Of a stretch of DNA of 9,651 nucleotides, positions 7,109 through 9,651 are shown piece after piece. Numbering within the stretch: the stretch's first letter is position 1; each line of letters starts with the position of its first letter. Origin of the DNA: UBA1206 sp045643125 (GTDB lineage Bacteria > Bacillota > Clostridia > Oscillospirales > CAG-382). The notes under the pieces were generated by a model that worked only from the letters and a program-made list of their open reading frames with translations, was not told the origin of the DNA and ran no database searches. The position numbers were made by a program, and so were the translations under genes. The stretch lies in the NCBI GenBank assembly GCA_045643125.1, contig JAZUKE010000016.1, positions 1 to 9,651 on the forward strand, given 5' to 3'.

Positions 7109-7149
7109 TTAACGCATTTTTGCCGTCACCGGAGGAAAAAATAATTTGA

Positions 7150-7364
7150 GCAGACTGAGACAAACGAAGTTGATTTCGGCGAAAAACGAGCGTCGCCGTA
7201 GATGGCTACGGCAGTCGAGTTTTTCGTCGAAGCCATTGAAAATTCCAATAAAATCAAGTATTCCTATTATAAAAGTGTACTCTCATCCTTCGGATAAAAG
7301 TACACTTTTACTCTATTCTATTTGCATTTCAATGGCGCAAGCAACGAGTTTGTCTTCGGTCTGC
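7150..7364. repeat. 215-bp nested palindromic element (MITE-like or RNA)
   Basis: Four nested or branched inverted repeats fill this spacer. The outer arms GCAGACTGAGACAAAC (7150-7165) and GTTTGTCTTCGGTCTGC (7348-7364) pair with two imperfections. A long 5' hairpin spans 7175-7201 with 7206-7231, around loop ATGG. GCCATTGAAA (7232-7241) pairs perfectly with TTTCAATGGC (7327-7336). TAAAAGTGTACT (7270-7281) pairs perfectly with AGTACACTTTTA (7299-7310), and its loop holds ATCC/GGAT. It carries no ORF of its own. It lies 30 nt below the DUF4434 stop, and the inner A/T-flanked hairpin could act as a terminator for that gene. Terminal inverted repeats with no coding capacity suggest a non-autonomous mobile element; a structured RNA is the alternative. 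Confidence 0.72.
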
Positions 7365-7388
7365 CGGGGTACTGATCATCGCGCCCCG
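7365..7388. repeat. Small hairpin between palindromic element and DUF4434 gene
   Basis: CGGGG (7365-7369) pairs with CCCCG (7384-7388) across a 14-nt loop, 6 nt beyond the DUF4434 stop on the minus strand. No T-tract follows, so it is at best a weak terminator or 3'-end stabiliser. It abuts the outer arm of the palindromic element. Confidence 0.4.
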
Positions 7389-7394
7389 ATTATT

Positions 7395-8333
7395 TCAGCG
7401 TTTCAGATATTCAAGATACTGTTTGTGGTACTCGTTCGGCTCGAGCTTATTCAGATAGTAGTGGGAGTACGAAAACGTGATAAGCTCGTCGGAATACTTT
7501 GACGCCATTTCCATTTGCTTTATCACTCTGTCGAGCGGTGCGGGACCTTCGCCCGCCTTTCCGCTGAAGCTTTCGACGTTGATCCAGAACTTCACTTCGG
7601 GTTTGACGGACGCCGCCTTTTTCATTGCGGCGACGTGCTTTTCGATCTTTTCTATCGGGAACTGCGACGCTCCGACGCTGTCCTGCGAGCAGAATATGTC
7701 ACCGGGGCGGAAATCGCATTTTTCAAAGAAGTTTCTCCACATCGTGCCGGTCTCCTCGGGAGTTTTGTCGAGGTAGCCGCTGATGAACGGGCTCATCAGC
7801 ACGGGCAGCGACTTGTCGAGCTGTGTGAAGAAGGCGAGCGAGCGGTTCATCATATCCGCCCAGTACACCTCGTCGCCGTTGGTGTCGTTGTACATTTCCC
7901 ATACCCAGTACCAGCCGTAAAACGCGGACGGATATTGGGGTTTGTACCTGTCGTATATTTCTTTTGCCATCGCGTTGTTGATGTCGGTCTGCTTTTTCAC
8001 CCATTCTGCATTGCGGAAACCGCCGCCCCACCATTCGTCGGCAAAGTTGAGACCGATGAAAACCTTTACGCCTTTTTTCTGCGCGGCTTCAAGGGCGTTC
8101 GGCAGATAGTTTTCCGCCTTGCGGCAGTTTTCGGCGTAATCAAAGGAAGCGTTTTCGCTTTCGTAACCGATGTAGGTGAATTTTCCGTCGGGTGTTTCGG
8201 CGATCCATTGCAGGATCATAACGTCGATCCCCGCTTCAAGAAGCAAGTCGTAGTGTCTTTCCCAATCCTTTTCGCTCCATTTGTCAACGAGCGACGGCTG
8301 CACGAAGCTGCCGATAAAATGAGGTTTGTTCAT
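7395..8333 (-). CDS. DUF4434-type TIM-barrel protein, GH-like
   Basis: A 312-residue protein resembling the DUF4434 family. The opening GSFVQPSLVDKWSEKDWERHYDLLLEAGIDVMILQW is family-typical: a first barrel strand, then the helix leading to GID.(M/V)ILQW. The rest reads as a TIM barrel: VKVFIGLNFADEWW (90-102), YGWYWVWEMYN (139-149), LPVLMSPFISG (176-186), IFCSQDSVG (213-221), VKFWINVESF (247-256) and ELITFSYSHY (283-292). Glu146 at the fourth strand and Glu254 near the seventh sit where clan GH-A enzymes keep their acid/base and nucleophile, so a retaining glycosidase activity is plausible but unproven. No signal peptide. ATG 8333 is chosen over upstream in-frame starts because AAAGGTGA lies at proper spacing. 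It has its own promoter (8391-8419); the palindromic element follows its stop. Confidence 0.82.
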   Translation of the reverse strand: MNKPHFIGSFVQPSLVDKWSEKDWERHYDLLLEAGIDVMILQWIAETPDGKFTYIGYESENASFDYAENCRKAENYLPNALEAAQKKGVKVFIGLNFADEWWGGGFRNAEWVKKQTDINNAMAKEIYDRYKPQYPSAFYGWYWVWEMYNDTNGDEVYWADMMNRSLAFFTQLDKSLPVLMSPFISGYLDKTPEETGTMWRNFFEKCDFRPGDIFCSQDSVGASQFPIEKIEKHVAAMKKAASVKPEVKFWINVESFSGKAGEGPAPLDRVIKQMEMASKYSDELITFSYSHYYLNKLEPNEYHKQYLEYLKR

Positions 8334-8390
8334 ATTCGTCACCTTTCCGTTAAGTATAGACCGGGTTTTCCCCATCGTTTTGCCGATTGC

Positions 8391-8419
8391 ATTGTACTAT
8401 ATCGTTCGTTTTTAGTCAA
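8391..8419 (-). promoter_or_regulatory. Sigma-A promoter of the DUF4434 gene
   Basis: On the minus strand, TTGACT (8419-8414), a 17-nt spacer, then TACAAT (8396-8391); each box has one mismatch from consensus. Predicted start near 8384, leader about 50 nt containing GGGGAAAACCC (8362-8372 region), a small palindrome. Confidence 0.75.
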
Positions 8420-8512
8420 TAGGTATTTTATTCAAAAGCGAATTGAAAACTCTGCAATCAGTTGAATATATATTAAAGTAATTTGCCCCTGACGGGCGGA
8501 GTTTATGTGAAT

Positions 8513-8540
8513 TTGACAAAAATACACAACCGCGTATGGT
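8513..8540 (+). promoter_or_regulatory. Possible upstream second promoter for the pilin gene
   Basis: TTGACA (8513-8518), a 16-nt spacer and TATGGT (8535-8540). The -10 is weak and the main pilin promoter lies 85 bp downstream, so this is only a candidate. A short hairpin GCCC/GGGC (8485-8488 with 8494-8497) lies upstream. Confidence 0.3.
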
Positions 8541-8543
8541 ATC

Positions 8544-8580
8544 TTTGTTGACTATTTTTTTAAATTTGTTGTCTATTTTT
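8544..8580 (+). promoter_or_regulatory. 21-bp-period direct repeats above the pilin promoter
   Basis: TTTGTTGACTATTTTT (8544-8559) recurs as TTTGTTGTCTATTTTT (8565-8580), 15 of 16 identical and offset by exactly 21 bp. The 9-mers TTTGTTGWC are therefore 12 bp apart, the geometry used by LytTR-type response regulators. The second copy ends 17 bp before the -35 box. The core GTTGA partly fits LytTR sites; the rest does not, so the regulator class is a guess. Confidence 0.55.
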
Positions 8581-8597
8581 CTTATTTTACTCGGGTC

Positions 8598-8626
8598 TTG
8601 ACAATTTAGTTTAAAGATGGTATAAT
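8598..8626 (+). promoter_or_regulatory. Perfect consensus promoter of the pilin gene
   Basis: TTGACA (8598-8603), exactly 17 nt, TATAAT (8621-8626): both boxes and the spacer are consensus. Expected start near 8633, leader about 41 nt. This is the strongest-looking promoter in the window and implies high transcription unless controlled from the direct repeats upstream. Confidence 0.9.
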
Positions 8627-8673
8627 TGAAGCATCAATTAGGTAAATCAAAATTTCAAGAAAGGTTTTCAATT

Positions 8674-9126
8674 ATGAAAAACACCAACAAAAAAGGCTTT
8701 ACGATCATTGAACTCGCTATCGTAATCGCCGTAATCGCAATCCTCGCGGCAGTACTTATACCTACCTTCTCCGGCATCATCGAAAAAGCCAACGTCTCAT
8801 CCGCTGAACAGGCAGCTCGTAACGCTTATACCCAGTACGTTGCAGACAATGCTGGTTCTGGCAGCTATGAAGGAAAAGTTTGTGTCAAAGTTGTTGACGG
8901 TTCTAAAGTTTATTATGTATTCATTAATAACGGCTCTGTTCTCAGCGATGCTACACTTGCTAAAAAAGATCTCAAAGCTGAAAACATCGTCGCTGCAGCT
9001 GGTGATGTAGCTGAATACGTAAAGACTGATAAAGATGCAGATGCAAAGTATTTCTCTTATGAAATTGATTCTACAAAGAATAACACTCTCAAACCTGCAA
9101 CTTTCACTGAAACAAAATCCAACTAA
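8674..9126 (+). CDS. Type IV prepilin-like protein
   Basis: A 150-residue protein with a classic class III (prepilin) signal: a short basic leader MKNTNKKG, predicted cleavage after Gly8, then FTIIELAIVIAVIAILAAVLIP. Phe9 is the residue normally N-methylated and Glu13 is the conserved Glu5 of mature pilins. Residues ~9-30 form the membrane-spanning assembly helix, continued by an amphipathic helix (SGIIEKANVSSAEQAARNAY). Residues ~60-150 are a small beta-type head with one cysteine (Cys70). Length suits a small major pilin or pseudopilin. ATG 8674 follows AAGAAAGG at 9 nt; the upstream TTG (8626) lies in the -10 box and cannot be used. Third codon positions are richer in T/A (GCT, GTT, TCT, AAA) than in neighbouring genes, consistent with high expression or recent acquisition. 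No peptidase, ATPase or platform gene is nearby. Confidence 0.92.
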   Translation: MKNTNKKGFTIIELAIVIAVIAILAAVLIPTFSGIIEKANVSSAEQAARNAYTQYVADNAGSGSYEGKVCVKVVDGSKVYYVFINNGSVLSDATLAKKDLKAENIVAAAGDVAEYVKTDKDADAKYFSYEIDSTKNNTLKPATFTETKSN

Positions 9127-9161
9127 TCTCCTAACCTCGTATTATGTTAAACATACCAATG

Positions 9162-9191
9162 AAAAACCAAGCCTCACGGGGCTTGGTTTTT
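9162..9191 (+). terminator. Intrinsic terminator of the pilin gene
   Basis: AAAAACCAAGCC (9162-9173) pairs perfectly with GGCTTGGTTTTT (9180-9191) around loop TCACGG, with the T-tract in the 3' arm. It lies 35 nt past the TAA stop, making the pilin gene a single-gene unit. Confidence 0.93.
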
Positions 9192-9408
9192 CAAAAATTA
9201 TTGCCCGAAAATTTCCGAATTTTGTCATTTGAACCGTAAACTCGGATAAAAATTGATTGAAAAAAGCAAAGATCATTGTAAAAAATCACTGAAATCAGTG
9301 CATCTTCGCCGTTTTCAATAAATTTTTAATTGCCTCCCTCCGGGAGGAAAGCCACAACGCAATTCTCTTTTACTGAATGATTTGCCACGATTCACGCAAG
9401 GAAAATTT
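9192..9408. other. Non-coding spacer with small palindromes
   Basis: No supported gene here. It contains the hairpin CACTGAAATCAGTG (9287-9300). A nested palindrome has AATTGC (9328-9333) pairing with GCAATT (9359-9364) around CCTCCC/GGGAGG (9333-9338 with 9342-9347). The latter resembles widespread CCTCCCTCCGGGAGG palindromes I associate with gut Clostridia genomes (recollection, not searched). Confidence 0.55.
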
Positions 9409-9443
9409 CAAATTCCAAATTTCAAATTGCAAATTACAAATTA
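9409..9443 (+). repeat. Five tandem CAAATTN heptamers
   Basis: CAAATTC, CAAATTT, CAAATTG, CAAATTA and CAAATTA follow without gaps. Two more copies, CAAATTG and CAAATTT, sit at 9594-9607, beyond the hairpin array. The unit has six fixed positions and one free base, so it flanks the array on both sides. Confidence 0.85.
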
Positions 9444-9448
9444 AGGAA

Positions 9449-9577
9449 ATTATTTCACGCATCCGCGTGAAATAATCACCTCAACGTTGCGAAGCAACAT
9501 TTCACATCGCAGCGCGATATTTCACACGCGAAGCGTATTTCACAGCCCGAAGGGCTATTTCACTTTGCGTCAGCGAG
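9449..9577. repeat. Array of mini-hairpins joined by ATTTCAC
   Basis: The first hairpin is a perfect 12-bp stem, ATTATTTCACGC (9449-9460) with GCGTGAAATAAT (9465-9476). Then come GTTGC-GAA-GCAAC (9486-9498), ATCGC-AGC-GCGAT (9506-9518), ACGC-GAA-GCGT (9526-9536), AGCCC-GAA-GGGCT (9544-9556) and a weaker, wobble-rich hairpin near 9564-9577. ATTTCAC follows each of the four short perfect hairpins (9499, 9519, 9537, 9557) and also lies inside the first stem (9452). Units repeat every 18-20 bp. Stem sequences differ between units but always stay complementary, pointing to selection for structure or to a structured repeat generator. Confidence 0.85.
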
Positions 9578-9623
9578 TACGCGCCGTCACAAGCAAATTG
9601 CAAATTTCCCGTGTTTGTTTTCT

Positions 9624-9651
9624 GAAAACCGAAAACTGAAAACTGAAAACT
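9624..9651 (+). repeat. Tandem GAAAACY heptamers, cut by window end
   Basis: GAAAACC then three copies of GAAAACT run to the last base. It is a second 7-bp tandem repeat with the same period as the CAAATTN block but a different sequence. The array probably continues beyond the window. Confidence 0.8.

Noticed and set aside
7150..7364. Retron msr/msd non-coding RNA
   Set aside because: Terminal inverted repeats and hairpins are suggestive, but no reverse transcriptase adjoins it; the only RT-related signal is the intron at the far left end.
7515..8465. 316-codon plus-strand frame opposite the DUF4434 gene
   Set aside because: It is a shadow of the DUF4434 coding strand, with no motif and no Shine-Dalgarno.
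8626..8673. TTG start extending the pilin by 16 residues
   Set aside because: The TTG overlaps the -10 box, and the extension would separate the prepilin leader from the N-terminus; ATG 8674 has a proper ribosome binding site.
9035..9232. 65-codon frame overlapping the pilin 3' end
   Set aside because: It is out of frame within the pilin gene and runs through the terminator, with no ribosome binding site.
9449..9577. CRISPR array
   Set aside because: The constant element is only 7 bp, the 'spacers' are themselves palindromes, and no cas gene is present.

Overview
The window looks like chromosomal DNA from a Gram-positive, gut-type anaerobe of the Clostridia (inference). The reasons are strong AGGAGG-type ribosome binding sites, textbook TTGACA/TATAAT sigma-A promoters, short U-tailed intrinsic terminators, roughly 50% GC coding DNA beside AT-rich spacers, and protein families typical of Firmicutes carbohydrate and nucleoside scavenging. 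I recognise no rRNA, tRNA or CRISPR array.

Layout. (1) 1-135: 5' end of a group II intron on the minus strand, running off the left edge and inserted directly after the terminator (137-180) of the first gene. (2) 186-941 (-): MBL-fold hydrolase of RNase Z/PhnP type. (3) 942-1174: divergent control region with one good promoter facing each way. (4) 1175-2218 (+) PHP-domain metallo-phosphoesterase and 2315-4270 (+) GH36 alpha-galactosidase-like enzyme, separated by a hairpin spacer. (5) 4271-4492: convergent terminator region with two large hairpins. (6) 4493-5986 and 6001-6963 (both -): a two-gene operon of nucleoside hydrolase followed by a ComEC-like MBL protein with an unrecognised N-terminal half; its promoter is preceded by two 16-bp direct repeats. 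(7) 7150-7364: a 215-bp nested palindromic element, probably MITE-like or a structured RNA. (8) 7395-8333 (-): DUF4434-type TIM-barrel protein, probably a glycoside hydrolase relative. (9) 8334-8673: regulatory spacer with a minus promoter for DUF4434 and, for the pilin, an exact consensus promoter preceded by a 21-bp-period direct repeat. (10) 8674-9126 (+): lone type IV prepilin-like protein with its own terminator. (11) 9192-9651: repeat-rich non-coding DNA with tandem heptamers and an array of mini-hairpins joined by ATTTCAC.

Function. Six of the seven genes encode soluble enzymes without obvious signal peptides: two MBL hydrolases, a PHP phosphoesterase, an alpha-galactosidase, a nucleoside hydrolase and a DUF4434 barrel. 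They fit intracellular processing of imported oligosaccharides, nucleosides and phosphorylated intermediates, but no transporter, kinase or regulator is present, so a shared pathway is inference. The most unusual material is non-coding: the terminator-targeted intron, the nested palindrome, the structured repeat array, and the phased direct repeats at two promoters.
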